The notes beneath the pieces were generated by a model, which made no database searches, was not told the DNA's origin, and saw only the letters and a list, made by a program, of their open reading frames with translations. From NCBI GenBank assembly GCA_947462685.1, contig CANHPL010000001.1, positions 124,001 to 188,000 of the forward strand: a DNA stretch of 64,000 nt, read 5' to 3'. The translations under genes were made by a program, and so were the position numbers. Within the stretch, counting starts at the first letter, position 1; each line of letters opens with the position of its first letter. The DNA comes from Burkholderiaceae bacterium. Lineage in GTDB: Bacteria > Pseudomonadota > Gammaproteobacteria > Burkholderiales > Burkholderiaceae. This document shows, one piece after another, positions 36,496 through 45,839 of the stretch.

Positions 36496-37239
36496 ATGGA
36501 TGATCTTGAGCTCCTTCGATATTCAAGACATATCCTGCTAGAGGAAATCGGGATTGAGGGTCAACAACGGATTCACGACTCCCATGTACTGATAGTTGGT
36601 GCTGGTGGCTTGGGTTCTGCCTGCGCACCTTACCTTGCAGCAGCAGGGGTAGGCACTATCAGCATTATGGATCATGATTTTGTGGAGTTAACCAACCTTC
36701 AGCGTCAAATCATTCATATGTCGAATGCGATTGGCAAACCTAAAGTAGATTCAGCAAAATCCATGCTGCTGCAATTAAATCCACTCATTAAGATTATTTC
36801 TGTACAAGAAAAAGCTACTTTAAAAACCTTACAAAATATAGTTCCTCATGTTGATATTGTGGTTGACTGTACAGATAATTTCAAGACTAGACACTTAATT
36901 AATCAATTATGTGTAGCTCATAAAAAACCTTTAGTTTCCGGGGCGGCAATTCAATGGGATGGTCAAATCAGTGTTTACAACATGCAAGATGATCAAGCCG
37001 CATGTTATGCATGTATCTTTCCGGAAGATGAATCTTTTGAAGAAGTTGCGTGCTCCACCATGGGGGTTTTTTCTCCATTAGTTGGCTTCATTGGATCACT
37101 TCAAGCGGCGCAGGTATTGCAACTAATAACTCAAAGTGGTGAGCCGCTTGCGAATCAACTTGTCATGTGGGATGCTCGTCACAATTCAATGACCAAAATC
37201 AAACTAAAAAAAGCACCGCATTGTAAAGTCTGTAGTTAG
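36496..37239 (+). CDS. MoeB/ThiF-family adenylyltransferase
   Basis: E1-like enzyme that adenylates the C-terminus of a sulfur-carrier protein (MoaD or ThiS). ATP loop VGAGGLGSACAPYLAAAGVG, then the DFVELTNLQRQIIH segment, DCTDNFKTRHLIN, and two zinc-binding CxxC motifs (CYAC, and CKVC at the C-terminus). A catalytic cysteine is likely in EVACSTMGVFSP. At 247 residues it has no rhodanese domain. Whether it serves molybdopterin or thiamine cannot be told here. Confidence 0.92.
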   Translation: MDDLELLRYSRHILLEEIGIEGQQRIHDSHVLIVGAGGLGSACAPYLAAAGVGTISIMDHDFVELTNLQRQIIHMSNAIGKPKVDSAKSMLLQLNPLIKIISVQEKATLKTLQNIVPHVDIVVDCTDNFKTRHLINQLCVAHKKPLVSGAAIQWDGQISVYNMQDDQAACYACIFPEDESFEEVACSTMGVFSPLVGFIGSLQAAQVLQLITQSGEPLANQLVMWDARHNSMTKIKLKKAPHCKVCS

Positions 37240-37241
37240 AC

Positions 37242-38993
37242 CTAAACCTTCGAAAGCTCTGCAATCAATTTTGCTTGGGCTTGAGGTTCATAAGTAGTAA
37301 TTATTTTATTCAGGGCTTGCTTTAATTTACCCATATCTGATTTAAGTAACTCTCTTTTAACGGTCAATAATTGACTTGCATGCATTGAAAAATCGGTTAA
37401 CCCCATAGCAATAAGTAATCTTGTTAATTTAGAATCGCCCGCCATCTCGCCGCAAATGGAAACTGATTTACCAACTTCCTGGCAATCATGAATGACTTTA
37501 TAAATCATACTCAAAATAGCGGGATGCATTGGATCATATAAATGAGCAACCGAACTATCTGCGCGATCAATTCCCAATGTATATTGAATTAAATCATTCG
37601 TACCTATCGATAAAAAATCAAAATATTTGAGAAAAACTGGAAGAATAAATACTGCTGCGGGTAACTCAATCATTGCACCAATACTTATTTGAGGGTTATA
37701 TGCGATGCCACGCTCATCAAGTTGTTTTTTTGCTTTTTCAATTAGTTCAAATGTTTGCTCAATTTCATTCACTTGCGCAAGCATAGGTATTAAAATTTGT
37801 GCCTTACCATGTGCCGAAGCTCTTAAGATTGCCCGTAATTGCTCTAAAAATATATCGGGCTCACTCAGCGACCAGCGAATACCTCTTAAGCCTAAAGGTG
37901 ATATATCCGAGGTAATTGTTTCTACTTCCGTATCTAAATTTTTATCAGCACCAATATCTATCGTTCGAATATTAACAGGCATTCCATGCATAGCAACGAC
38001 TGTTTGTGCATAAGCTTTATATTGCTCTTCTTCTTCCGGAATACCGTGAAGGCGATTCATAAACAAAAACTCAGATCGAAACAAACCAATCCCTAAAGCC
38101 CCTTTAATTAGCGCATCATTTGCATCTTCTGGCATTTCAATATTCGCCATTAAAACAATTTTCTTGCCATCTAATGTTTTAGTTGGGGTATGTTTTAAAA
38201 GTTGTAATTTATTTTTAGCTAAACGTAATTCAGCTTGACGATGACGATACTCATCTAAAACTATTTGTGATGGATTAACAATGACGATCCCACGATCGCC
38301 ATCGACAATCAACCAATCGTCTTGCTCAATAAGCACAGATGCATTTTTTACACCTACTGCTGCAGGAATATCTAAACTCCTCGCAACAATTGCTGTATGA
38401 GAGTTTTTACCACCTAAATCTGTTACAAAAGCACAAAAATTTAATTCTTTAAAACGCAACATGTCATGTGGAGCAAGGTCTTGAGCCACAATAATTACTT
38501 CGGAATTTTCTCGATCAAGTTTTTGATGTGGCGTCGTTTCCTCTTTTTTATTAGTTCCTTGTAAAGCAACCAATACTCTTTCTATGACCTGACGAAAATC
38601 TGCTCCACGCTCTTTCAAATATGGATCTTCAATAGTTTCGAAGTTGTCCAATAAATCATCTAATTCGGTGGTCAATGCCCAAGCCGCATTAAGTCTTCTT
38701 TTTTTGATCAACTCAATCGGTTTTTTTTGTAATTCAGGATCATCCAGAATTAGTTGATGAACTTCCAAAAATGCTTCCATTTCTTCTGGGGCATCTTTTG
38801 GCAAGCTTTCTTTCAGATCAAATAATTCTTTTTTAGCAATTTCAAATGCGTCAAAGAGCCTTTGTAGCTCTTGCTCTATTTCACTTTCTTGAATCAAGCG
38901 ATGATTCACATCTAAAGATGCTGAAGAGATGGTTAGCGCTCTTCCTATGGCTACCCCATTCGATACAGAAAGTCCAGAAATGACAAAAGTCAT
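37242..38993 (-). CDS. ptsI: Phosphoenolpyruvate-protein phosphotransferase (EI)
   Basis: First component of the PTS; takes phosphate from PEP and gives it to HPr. Phospho-histidine in LGGKNSHTAIVARS, PEP-binding segments GLFRSEFLFMNR, FLSIGTNDLIQYTLG and CGEMAGD. At 583 residues it is full length with no fused GAF domain, so it is not EI-Ntr (ptsP). Its ATG overlaps the ptsH stop. No PTS permease is in the window. Confidence 0.96.
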   Translation of the reverse strand: MTFVISGLSVSNGVAIGRALTISSASLDVNHRLIQESEIEQELQRLFDAFEIAKKELFDLKESLPKDAPEEMEAFLEVHQLILDDPELQKKPIELIKKRRLNAAWALTTELDDLLDNFETIEDPYLKERGADFRQVIERVLVALQGTNKKEETTPHQKLDRENSEVIIVAQDLAPHDMLRFKELNFCAFVTDLGGKNSHTAIVARSLDIPAAVGVKNASVLIEQDDWLIVDGDRGIVIVNPSQIVLDEYRHRQAELRLAKNKLQLLKHTPTKTLDGKKIVLMANIEMPEDANDALIKGALGIGLFRSEFLFMNRLHGIPEEEEQYKAYAQTVVAMHGMPVNIRTIDIGADKNLDTEVETITSDISPLGLRGIRWSLSEPDIFLEQLRAILRASAHGKAQILIPMLAQVNEIEQTFELIEKAKKQLDERGIAYNPQISIGAMIELPAAVFILPVFLKYFDFLSIGTNDLIQYTLGIDRADSSVAHLYDPMHPAILSMIYKVIHDCQEVGKSVSICGEMAGDSKLTRLLIAMGLTDFSMHASQLLTVKRELLKSDMGKLKQALNKIITTYEPQAQAKLIAELSKV

Positions 38994-39259
38994 CCACCTT
39001 CTCCGAAATAATCATTGATCAGGGCTTTAATTGCATCAAAAGCTTCTTGTTCTTGATCCCCTTGGGTTTCAAGTACAACTTCAGAACCAATACCTGCTGC
39101 AAGCATCATCACCCCCATAATACTTTTTGCATTAATTTTTCTGCCTTTACGCTCCAATGTGATTTCGCAAGGATACTGACTGGCTAGTTGCGTCAGTTTT
39201 GCTGAAGCTCTTGCATGTAATCCTAATTTATTAATAATCGTAATAGATTCTGATAGCAT
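38990..39259 (-). CDS. ptsH: Phosphocarrier protein HPr
   Basis: Carries phosphate on His15 (NKLGLHARASAKL) from EI to EIIA proteins. Ser46, in KSIMGVMMLAA, is the site phosphorylated by HPr kinase, whose gene is at 6280-7254. 89 residues. Lies between the EIIA-Man gene and ptsI; overlaps ptsI by 4 bases. Confidence 0.96.
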   Translation of the reverse strand: MLSESITIINKLGLHARASAKLTQLASQYPCEITLERKGRKINAKSIMGVMMLAAGIGSEVVLETQGDQEQEAFDAIKALINDYFGEGG

Positions 39260-39276
39260 ATAAATTCAATCATTCA

Positions 39277-39690
39277 CTAAGAAATTTTTGTCGCGTCTCT
39301 AATTCTCATCACTCCTTGCTGTCCTCCCTGGAGTGATTTTTCAACAATTTCAGACAGGGCCTCATGGCGATGACTAACTGCGCGTAATAACATGGGTAAA
39401 TTCACGCCCGTTAGCACTTGGATTTCGCGTCCATGATTTGATTTATTCATTAATCGACTAGCCACATTCGAAGGAGTTGCTCCCATAATGTCGGTTATAA
39501 CTAAGACCTCATTTTCCGAGTGAAGGCTATCCACTAATTCTTGTAGTTTGTTTAAAGTGATTTTGGAGTCTTCATGTGGTGGCACATTTACTGCAAAAAT
39601 GTTTTCTGGCACTTGGCCATAAATATGTTCTACAAACTCTAACAAAGCACTTGCTAGTGGAGTGTGAGCAACAATAATAATTCCAGCCAT
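39277..39690 (-). CDS. PTS EIIA component, mannose/fructose family
   Basis: A 137-residue stand-alone EIIA-Man fold with the phosphorylated His9 in IIIVAHTPLASALLEF and the segment VLVITDIMGATPSNVASRL. No EIIB, EIIC or EIID gene is next to it, so it is likely regulatory rather than for transport. The gene lies in the series gshA-gshB-EIIA-ptsH-ptsI, usual in Burkholderiales. Confidence 0.93.
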   Translation of the reverse strand: MAGIIIVAHTPLASALLEFVEHIYGQVPENIFAVNVPPHEDSKITLNKLQELVDSLHSENEVLVITDIMGATPSNVASRLMNKSNHGREIQVLTGVNLPMLLRAVSHRHEALSEIVEKSLQGGQQGVMRIRDATKIS

Positions 39691-39692
39691 GT

Positions 39693-40640
39693 TTAATTTT
39701 TCAGACTTTGTTCAAGTTGTTCAAGCCAAAATTTGGCAACATTAAATCCTGTTTGCTGTGTAATTTCTACAAAGCCAGTCGGGCTAGTGACGTTAATTTC
39801 AGTTAAATAATTACCAATGATATCCAAGCCCACGATACTCAAGCCTCTTTTTTCCAATATAGGCCCGATTTTTAGCGCTATTTCGTGTTCACGAGCAGAA
39901 AGTGGTTTGGCGACGCCTTTGCCACCTGCAGCTAAATTCCCCCTTATATCCCCTGCTTGAGGAATCCGCGCTAAAACATACGGTACTGGCTGACCATGAA
40001 TCAATAATAATCTTTTATCACCATCTTTGATTTCTGGTAGGTATTTTTGTACCATCAAACTTCGATGACCGTATTCTCCAAGGGTTTCCACAATACTGCC
40101 AAGATTTAAACCATCTTGATTTACACGAAAAATACCCATGCCACCCATACCATCTAGGGGTTTAACAACAATATCTTGATGAATAGCATGAAACTCTCTA
40201 ATTTGTTCTAATGATCGAGTAACCATAGTTGGCGCCACAAAATCAGGGAACTCTAAGATTGATATTTTTTCTGAATGATCTCTTAACGAACTTGGATCGT
40301 TTACTACACGAACGCCCATTCGTTTTGCTTGTGATAGTAGCCATGTGTTTGCTAAATACTCCACATTAAAAGGGGGATCTTGGCGCATGATTACCGCATC
40401 AAAGTTTTTTAAATTTTGTAAGCCTTCTTGGACTACTTCAAACCAAGGGTCTTTTTCCACATGAATCAAAATCTCCTTACATGTTGCGAAGATTTCATCA
40501 TGCTTGGCACATAAGGTATTTGATTCTGCATGTAACACATGATGACCAGCCGTAAAAGCTGCTTGCATCATTGCTAAGCTTGAGTCTTTATATGCTTTAA
40601 AAGTCTCTAATGGGTCAGCAATGAAAAGCAGCTTTAACAT
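39693..40640 (-). CDS. gshB: Glutathione synthetase
   Basis: ATP-grasp ligase joining glycine to gamma-glutamylcysteine. Begins MLKLLFIADPLETFKAYKDS, with MRQDPPFNVEYLA, IVVKPLDGMGGMGIFRV and the metal-binding end YLTEINVTSPTGFVEI. 315 residues from the ATG at 40640, one base after the gshA stop; the frame extends 10 codons further but that start would lie within gshA. Confidence 0.96.
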   Translation of the reverse strand: MLKLLFIADPLETFKAYKDSSLAMMQAAFTAGHHVLHAESNTLCAKHDEIFATCKEILIHVEKDPWFEVVQEGLQNLKNFDAVIMRQDPPFNVEYLANTWLLSQAKRMGVRVVNDPSSLRDHSEKISILEFPDFVAPTMVTRSLEQIREFHAIHQDIVVKPLDGMGGMGIFRVNQDGLNLGSIVETLGEYGHRSLMVQKYLPEIKDGDKRLLLIHGQPVPYVLARIPQAGDIRGNLAAGGKGVAKPLSAREHEIALKIGPILEKRGLSIVGLDIIGNYLTEINVTSPTGFVEITQQTGFNVAKFWLEQLEQSLKN

Positions 40641-40641
40641 A

Positions 40642-41934
40642 TCACTCGATATTAGGGTCGGTACGCTCAAGCTCTAAGGACGCTGCGAGCAAAGCTAAGC
40701 GTGCGACAACACCATATAAATAAAAACGATTGGGCACTGCACTGCCAGGTTTGGCCGTTACATCAGGAATGGTGTTTTGTTCAAAAGCAAGTGGCACAAA
40801 ATGCATCCCTGGAGCGTTTAAAACTTCATTAGGTCCACGGCCTGTATGTACGCGATAAAATCCACCAACAACATAACGATCAATCATATATACAACAGGT
40901 TCAGAGACAGCTTCGTTCACTTTTTCAAAGGTATGTACCCCTTCTTGAATAATGACATCATGCACCTCTAAACCTTCTTTAATGACACTCATCTTATTTC
41001 TATCGCGACGATTGAGTTCTTTTAATTCACTCGCATCATGGATCGACATAATTCCCATACCGTAAGTACCGGCATCAGGTTTCACGACAACGTACGGCTT
41101 TTCTTTGATGCCCATTTGCTTATATTTTTTAGCAACTTTTTTCAGCAATGCTGCGGCTTTATCTTGAAGCTCTTCCTCTCCAATGCGTTCATTGAAGTCG
41201 ACGTTTTTTACTGTTGAAAAATAGGGATTTAATAACCAAGGATCAATATCAACAACTTTCGTAAATTTTTTGATGACATCATCATATGCGGCAAAATGAT
41301 TCGATTTACGTCTAGTTGACCATCCAGCATGTAATGGTGGCAATACATACTGTTCATGAATATTTTTCAATATCTCAGGCACACCTGCTGATAAATCATT
41401 GTTTAGCAAAATAGAGCACGGGTCAAAATCTTTTAATCCAAGTCTTCGGCCTTTTAGGCCCAAACGAACTAAGGGCTCTAAAACCAGGCGTTGGCCATCT
41501 GGAAGATCGACATTGGTGGGCTTTTTGATTTCTTCCGAAAGACTACCTAATCGAACATTTAATCCCGATTGTCTCAATATGGCAGCTAATCGAGCCACAT
41601 TTTGCAGGTAAAACACATTACGGGTATGCCGTTCTGGAATTAATAATAAATTTCTAGCTTCTGGGCAGATCTTTTCGATGGATGCCATAGCCGCTTGAAC
41701 AGCTAAAGGCATCATTTCTTGAGAAAGATTATTAAATCCACCCGGAAATAAATTGGTGTCTACTGGCGCCAACTTAAAGCCAGCATTCCGCAAATCCACT
41801 GAACAATAGAATGGTGGCGTGTGATCTTGCCACTCTAGTCTGAACCAACGTTCAATTGTTGGAGTAGCGTCTAATACCTTTTTCTCTAACTCGAGTAAAG
41901 GGCCAGTAAGTGCAGTAATTAAATGTGGGACCAT
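40642..41934 (-). CDS. gshA: Glutamate-cysteine ligase (proteobacterial type 2049-like)
   Basis: First enzyme of glutathione synthesis. The 430-residue protein is the Burkholderiales/Thiobacillus type, not similar in layout to E. coli GshA, with VVKPDAGTYGMGIMSI and VVYMIDRYVVGGFYRVHTGR as recognisable ATP-grasp-like parts. ATG at 41934 is chosen; upstream codons lack a start other than TTG. A TACAAT hexamer stops 6 bases before the ATG. gshB follows directly. Confidence 0.92.
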   Translation of the reverse strand: MVPHLITALTGPLLELEKKVLDATPTIERWFRLEWQDHTPPFYCSVDLRNAGFKLAPVDTNLFPGGFNNLSQEMMPLAVQAAMASIEKICPEARNLLLIPERHTRNVFYLQNVARLAAILRQSGLNVRLGSLSEEIKKPTNVDLPDGQRLVLEPLVRLGLKGRRLGLKDFDPCSILLNNDLSAGVPEILKNIHEQYVLPPLHAGWSTRRKSNHFAAYDDVIKKFTKVVDIDPWLLNPYFSTVKNVDFNERIGEEELQDKAAALLKKVAKKYKQMGIKEKPYVVVKPDAGTYGMGIMSIHDASELKELNRRDRNKMSVIKEGLEVHDVIIQEGVHTFEKVNEAVSEPVVYMIDRYVVGGFYRVHTGRGPNEVLNAPGMHFVPLAFEQNTIPDVTAKPGSAVPNRFYLYGVVARLALLAASLELERTDPNIE

Positions 41935-41946
41935 CCTTCTATTGTA
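41932..41946 (-). promoter_or_regulatory. Candidate leaderless promoter -10 for gshA
   Basis: TACAAT on the minus strand (41946-41941), 6 bases, ATG at 41934. The only purine-rich stretch, AGAAGG, abuts the ATG and is too close to serve as a Shine-Dalgarno site. Confidence 0.42.
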
Positions 41947-41994
41947 TTTAACTTTTGCGAACTCGTACAAAATCTTCTTTTGTCTTGGTAAAAG

Positions 41995-42022
41995 TAAAAA
42001 AAGGGCATCAAATGATGCCCTT
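41995..42022 (-). terminator. Rho-independent terminator after amtB
   Basis: On the minus strand the stem AAGGGCATC/GATGCCCTT with a 4-base loop runs into a tract of seven or more T. It lies 26 bases after the amtB stop and ahead of gshA. Confidence 0.9.
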
Positions 42023-42047
42023 AAGATACTTCAACTACTAGGGGATA

Positions 42048-43529
42048 TTACATTTCGTAGGCAGTTTCACCGTGTGATGAAATATCTAATCCTTCGCGCT
42101 CCTCTTCTTCAGAAACACGCAAACCAATTAATATATCGACTAATTTATAGCTAATGTATGCAACAACTCCAGACCAAACTAAGGTTGTTCCAACTGCAGT
42201 TGCTTGAATAAGCACTTGGCCCATCATGTCATACTCAGGAGCTACAGCATTAGTAACGTAGTCATAGATACCTGTTCCACCTAATGAAGGAGCAGCAAAG
42301 ACACCTGTTAATAATGCGCCTGTAATACCACCAACACCATGAACACCGAAAACATCAAGGCTATCATCAGCTTTTAACATTTTCTTGAGTCCAGTAACTC
42401 CCCACAAACACAAAGCGCCAGCAATTAAGCCAATGATCAGGGAGCCCATGACACCAACAAAACCCGCGGCAGGAGTAATTGCTACTAATCCAGCTACTGC
42501 ACCTGAGGCACCACCTAACATCGAAGGCTTACCTTTTAATACCCATTCAGCAAAGATCCATGATAAAACTGCAGCCGCGGTAGCCATCAAGGTATTTGCA
42601 AAAGCAAGTGCTGCACTACCGTTAGCTTCTAAAGCAGATCCCGCATTAAAACCAAACCAACCCACCCACAATAAAGATGCGCCAACCATGGTTAATGTAA
42701 GGCTATGTGGCTTAAATGGCTCTTTACCGTATCCAACTCTTTTACCAACAACATAGGCGCCAACTAATCCAGCAATCGCAGCATTAATATGAACTACTGT
42801 ACCGCCTGCAAAGTCAAGAGCACCCTTTTGGAATAACCAGCCAGCAGTAGCTAAGGCTTTTTCAGCTGCCGCAGCATCTGTAAATGCATCAGGACCAGAC
42901 CAGAACCAAACCATGTGAGCCATTGGCAAATAGCTAAAAGTAAACCATAAAACAGCAAATAAAAGCACTGCTGAAAATTTCATACGCTCTACAAATGCGC
43001 CAACAATTAAACAAACAGTAATGGCTGCAAAAGCAGCTTGAAAGACCATGTATGCCAATTCCGGAACAACGACACCCTTACTGAAAGTTGCGGCAACAGA
43101 ATCAGGAGTCATACCCATCAAGAAGAGACGATCAAAACCGCCAAAGAAAGCGTTACCCTCAGTAAAGGCAATGCTATATCCATATACTGCCCATAAAACC
43201 ATAATGAGAGAGAAAACAACTAAACATTGCATCAACACAGAGAGCATGTTCTTTTTTCTGACTAAACCACCATAGAACAAAGCCAATGCCGGAACTGACA
43301 TCATAATTACCAATGCCGTACAAACAAGTAACCACGCAGTATCACCCTTGTTTGGTACAGGAGTTACAGCCGGCTCTGTTGCTGCTGCAGCTGCTGGAGT
43401 GGCGGCAGGAGCAGATACAACTGTAGCTTTATCTTCAGCAAATGCCATTGATGTTGGTGCTAGAGTTGCCGCTCCAAAACTCACTAACAAGGCGCCTGAG
43501 ACAATTAATTTTTTCATCCAATGTTTCAT
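42048..43529 (-). CDS. amtB: Ammonium transporter
   Basis: Inner-membrane ammonium channel of the Amt/Rh family, 493 residues: a signal sequence, an Ala/Pro-rich linker (residues ~35-58), then 11 membrane helices. Conserved points are FAGGTVVHINAAIAGLVGAYV and DVFGVHGVGGITGALLTGVF, holding the pore histidines. It is cotranscribed with glnK, whose product can plug the channel. A strong terminator follows. Confidence 0.96.
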   Translation of the reverse strand: MKHWMKKLIVSGALLVSFGAATLAPTSMAFAEDKATVVSAPAATPAAAAATEPAVTPVPNKGDTAWLLVCTALVIMMSVPALALFYGGLVRKKNMLSVLMQCLVVFSLIMVLWAVYGYSIAFTEGNAFFGGFDRLFLMGMTPDSVAATFSKGVVVPELAYMVFQAAFAAITVCLIVGAFVERMKFSAVLLFAVLWFTFSYLPMAHMVWFWSGPDAFTDAAAAEKALATAGWLFQKGALDFAGGTVVHINAAIAGLVGAYVVGKRVGYGKEPFKPHSLTLTMVGASLLWVGWFGFNAGSALEANGSAALAFANTLMATAAAVLSWIFAEWVLKGKPSMLGGASGAVAGLVAITPAAGFVGVMGSLIIGLIAGALCLWGVTGLKKMLKADDSLDVFGVHGVGGITGALLTGVFAAPSLGGTGIYDYVTNAVAPEYDMMGQVLIQATAVGTTLVWSGVVAYISYKLVDILIGLRVSEEEEREGLDISSHGETAYEM

Positions 43530-43544
43530 TAGTATTGCTCCTCT

Positions 43545-43904
<360 letters not shown>

Positions 43905-43907
43905 TTA

Positions 43908-44768
43908 TTAGAAAGTTTTTGTTAAAGACACAAAAAGAGTACCTTTACCAGTATTGTCAAAGGATGGGTTGTAGTAAGCATAACCATTTGCATTTGTTCC
44001 AATATAAGCAAGCGCGCCAGCTAAACCATGACCGAAGTCCTTCGTTAAACCAATTTTCCAGTCTGTGTAGGAGAAAGATGCATCAGCTACGTTACCTGCC
44101 GCTACAGAAACGCTTGGTACATATTGATAACCAACATGACCATTGAGTGTTACTCCTTCCCAACCTGTATCGTAGTTTAGCGAAAGATCGATGTACTGAG
44201 CGCCTTTACTTTGATCAATACCGAATAAGTTCGTTAAAGCATAGGAATACTTCAGTGTTGCAAAGCCATAGGTGGCTCCGATATATGCTTCTAAAGTACT
44301 TGGTGATTGACCAGCTCCTTGACGACTTGAATAAGCACCTGTTCCGCCAGTATAAGTACTTGAGCTAGGAAGATTTTTGGTTGGGTAGTAATACTCTAAT
44401 AAACCAACGTCTAATGTTAAACCTTCAGTAACTTCTTTTTTGTAGCCTGCGTAGAAATCCATTTCAATTGGAGCACTTACGTTTGGAGATGGATTAGAAC
44501 CGTTATATCCGTCACCGATCCAACTAATGCTTGAATTCCAGTTACCAACGTAGAAGCCACTCTCGTGGGCGTAATCGAAACCACCTTGAATCGCAGGTAA
44601 TGAATTTGACTGTGCAATACCACGATAGCGATATTGGCTCGCTAACGTCACATTTGCTGTAACAGGGCCTGGATCTGGAGCTGCAGCTGGCGCGTCTGCT
44701 GCCATTACGTTACCTACCATGAATGATGATGCTGCGGCGATTGCGGAAATAGCGATAATTTTTTTCAT
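43908..44768 (-). CDS. TorF-family putative porin (Gcw_chp)
   Basis: A 286-residue outer-membrane beta-barrel candidate: signal peptide (about residues 1-23, ending NVMA), alternating amphipathic strands, GFYVGNWNSSISW and a C-terminal aromatic end (TLFVSLTKTF) typical of barrel insertion. Features such as NVTLASQYRYRGIAQSNSLPAIQGG mark the TIGR02001 family. ATG at 44768 has AGGAG seven bases upstream. Its place before glnK-amtB suggests uptake of a nitrogen compound; inference. Confidence 0.88.
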   Translation of the reverse strand: MKKIIAISAIAAASSFMVGNVMAADAPAAAPDPGPVTANVTLASQYRYRGIAQSNSLPAIQGGFDYAHESGFYVGNWNSSISWIGDGYNGSNPSPNVSAPIEMDFYAGYKKEVTEGLTLDVGLLEYYYPTKNLPSSSTYTGGTGAYSSRQGAGQSPSTLEAYIGATYGFATLKYSYALTNLFGIDQSKGAQYIDLSLNYDTGWEGVTLNGHVGYQYVPSVSVAAGNVADASFSYTDWKIGLTKDFGHGLAGALAYIGTNANGYAYYNPSFDNTGKGTLFVSLTKTF

Positions 44769-44907
44769 TACAAAACTCCTATAAAGATGTAAAAGGTTTA
44801 GCGAGATGTTAAATAGAAAATAACTCTTCTTGCTTGACTCCATTTTCACAATACGAGTAGGAGGTTTCTAAGGGTTTCACCCCATTATGTAGCATACTTG
44901 TTATATT

Positions 44908-44924
44908 TGCACCAACTTGGTGAA
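44908..44924. promoter_or_regulatory. NtrC-like palindrome upstream of porin-glnK-amtB
   Basis: TGCACCAACTTGGTGAA contains the perfect inverted repeat CACCAA-C-TTGGTG and resembles the NtrC consensus GCACCA-N3-TGGTGC. It is 140 bases before the porin ATG, a normal enhancer distance, and 64 bases from ubiK on the other side. I could not find a sigma-54 -24/-12 promoter between it and the porin gene. Confidence 0.5.
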
Positions 44925-44987
44925 TTGCTTATTCATATAAAATTCCCCATAATAGGGACTCAATTTATCAACTTGATGGGTTTTAAT

Positions 44988-45248
44988 ATGAGTAATTCTG
45001 ATTTTTTCCAAAAATTTCAAGCTATGGCTGAAGATGTTCAAAAGAAAGTGTCTGACGCTGTTAAAGATTCGCCAGCGAAGGATTTAGAAAAAAACGTGCG
45101 TGGATTAATGAATCAAGGGTTTCAGAAGATGGATCTGATTACTCGCCAAGAATTTGATATTCAAGTTCAAGTTTTAGCTAAAACTCGAGAAAAATTAGAA
45201 GCGCTTGAAGCAACAGTTGAAGCGCTCCAAGCCAAAATCAACAACTAA
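44988..45248 (+). CDS. ubiK: Ubiquinone biosynthesis accessory factor UbiK (BMFP family)
   Basis: An 86-residue coiled-coil protein, YqiC/BMFP type; E. coli UbiK binds UbiJ and lipids and aids aerobic ubiquinone synthesis. N-terminal amphipathic stretch FFQKFQAMAEDVQKKVSDAV, then MDLITRQEFDIQVQVLAKTREKL and a final coiled coil. ATG at 44988 is preferred; in-frame codons upstream (44898, 44976) precede the family start. Adjacent to the convergent lipoprotein gene with no gap. Confidence 0.85.
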   Translation: MSNSDFFQKFQAMAEDVQKKVSDAVKDSPAKDLEKNVRGLMNQGFQKMDLITRQEFDIQVQVLAKTREKLEALEATVEALQAKINN

Positions 45249-45830
45249 TTAATATGGGTGAAAGCCACCCATAAAAGTTTCAATCTGCTCAGTTGTTTGT
45301 TTTTGAATCTGTGACGTAGGTTCGGATTTAAACGACTGAATCGCACTCATTTGATAAATGAATGACTGGCCATTAGCATGTTGTCTAACGACCCAGCGAA
45401 CCCAATAGATTCGATATATACCATCCGGTCCAAAACCTTTTAAGTTATAACCCTGAGAAGGAAGAATAAGTGCTGGGCTTCCGGCGGTTTTCACTTCAAA
45501 TTGAATCAGTTGTGGTTCGGATTTGTCTTGAACAGTTTTGGCGGCATTAGACTTCATCCAATCTATCAAAGCTTTTTCAGAAATAATCTTCACATCAAAT
45601 GGAATCGCGCCAATCGCAAATAAAACGTCGCCCGCCTTAGACGCGGCCATTGTCATAGTAAGTTCGTTTTTTTCAAAACGAAAAGTTTGTTGCTCAAAAT
45701 GATGTTTTGCTGGAAATAAAGCCAAGAACTGTTGCTCATCTAACCTGACTTCACGCCAATTAAAAGTAGCGGTGCAAGATGACAATAAAAACATCAGCAT
45801 CACTGTCAAAGTGCCAATTATTTTTTTCAT
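45249..45830 (-). CDS. Predicted lipoprotein of unknown function
   Basis: 193 residues with a lipoprotein signal (lipobox LLSSC, lipidated Cys about residue 19). The mature part is a soluble alpha/beta domain starting NWREVRLDEQQFLALFPAKH. I recognise no family. It follows lipA-side genes only by position; 9 bases separate it from lipA upstream, so it may be the last gene of the lipA operon. Confidence 0.75.
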   Translation of the reverse strand: MKKIIGTLTVMLMFLLSSCTATFNWREVRLDEQQFLALFPAKHHFEQQTFRFEKNELTMTMAASKAGDVLFAIGAIPFDVKIISEKALIDWMKSNAAKTVQDKSEPQLIQFEVKTAGSPALILPSQGYNLKGFGPDGIYRIYWVRWVVRQHANGQSFIYQMSAIQSFKSEPTSQIQKQTTEQIETFMGGFHPY

Positions 45831-45839
45831 GATGCTAAA

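Noticed and set aside
39400..39425. Possible second CIRCE half-site (TTAGCACTT) in the EIIA-Man gene
   Set aside because: Only one half is present, with no GAGTGCTAA partner at nine bases, and it is inside coding sequence.
44769..44907. Sigma-54 promoter for porin-glnK-amtB
   Set aside because: No GG-N10-GC pair with suitable flanks on the minus strand in this interval.
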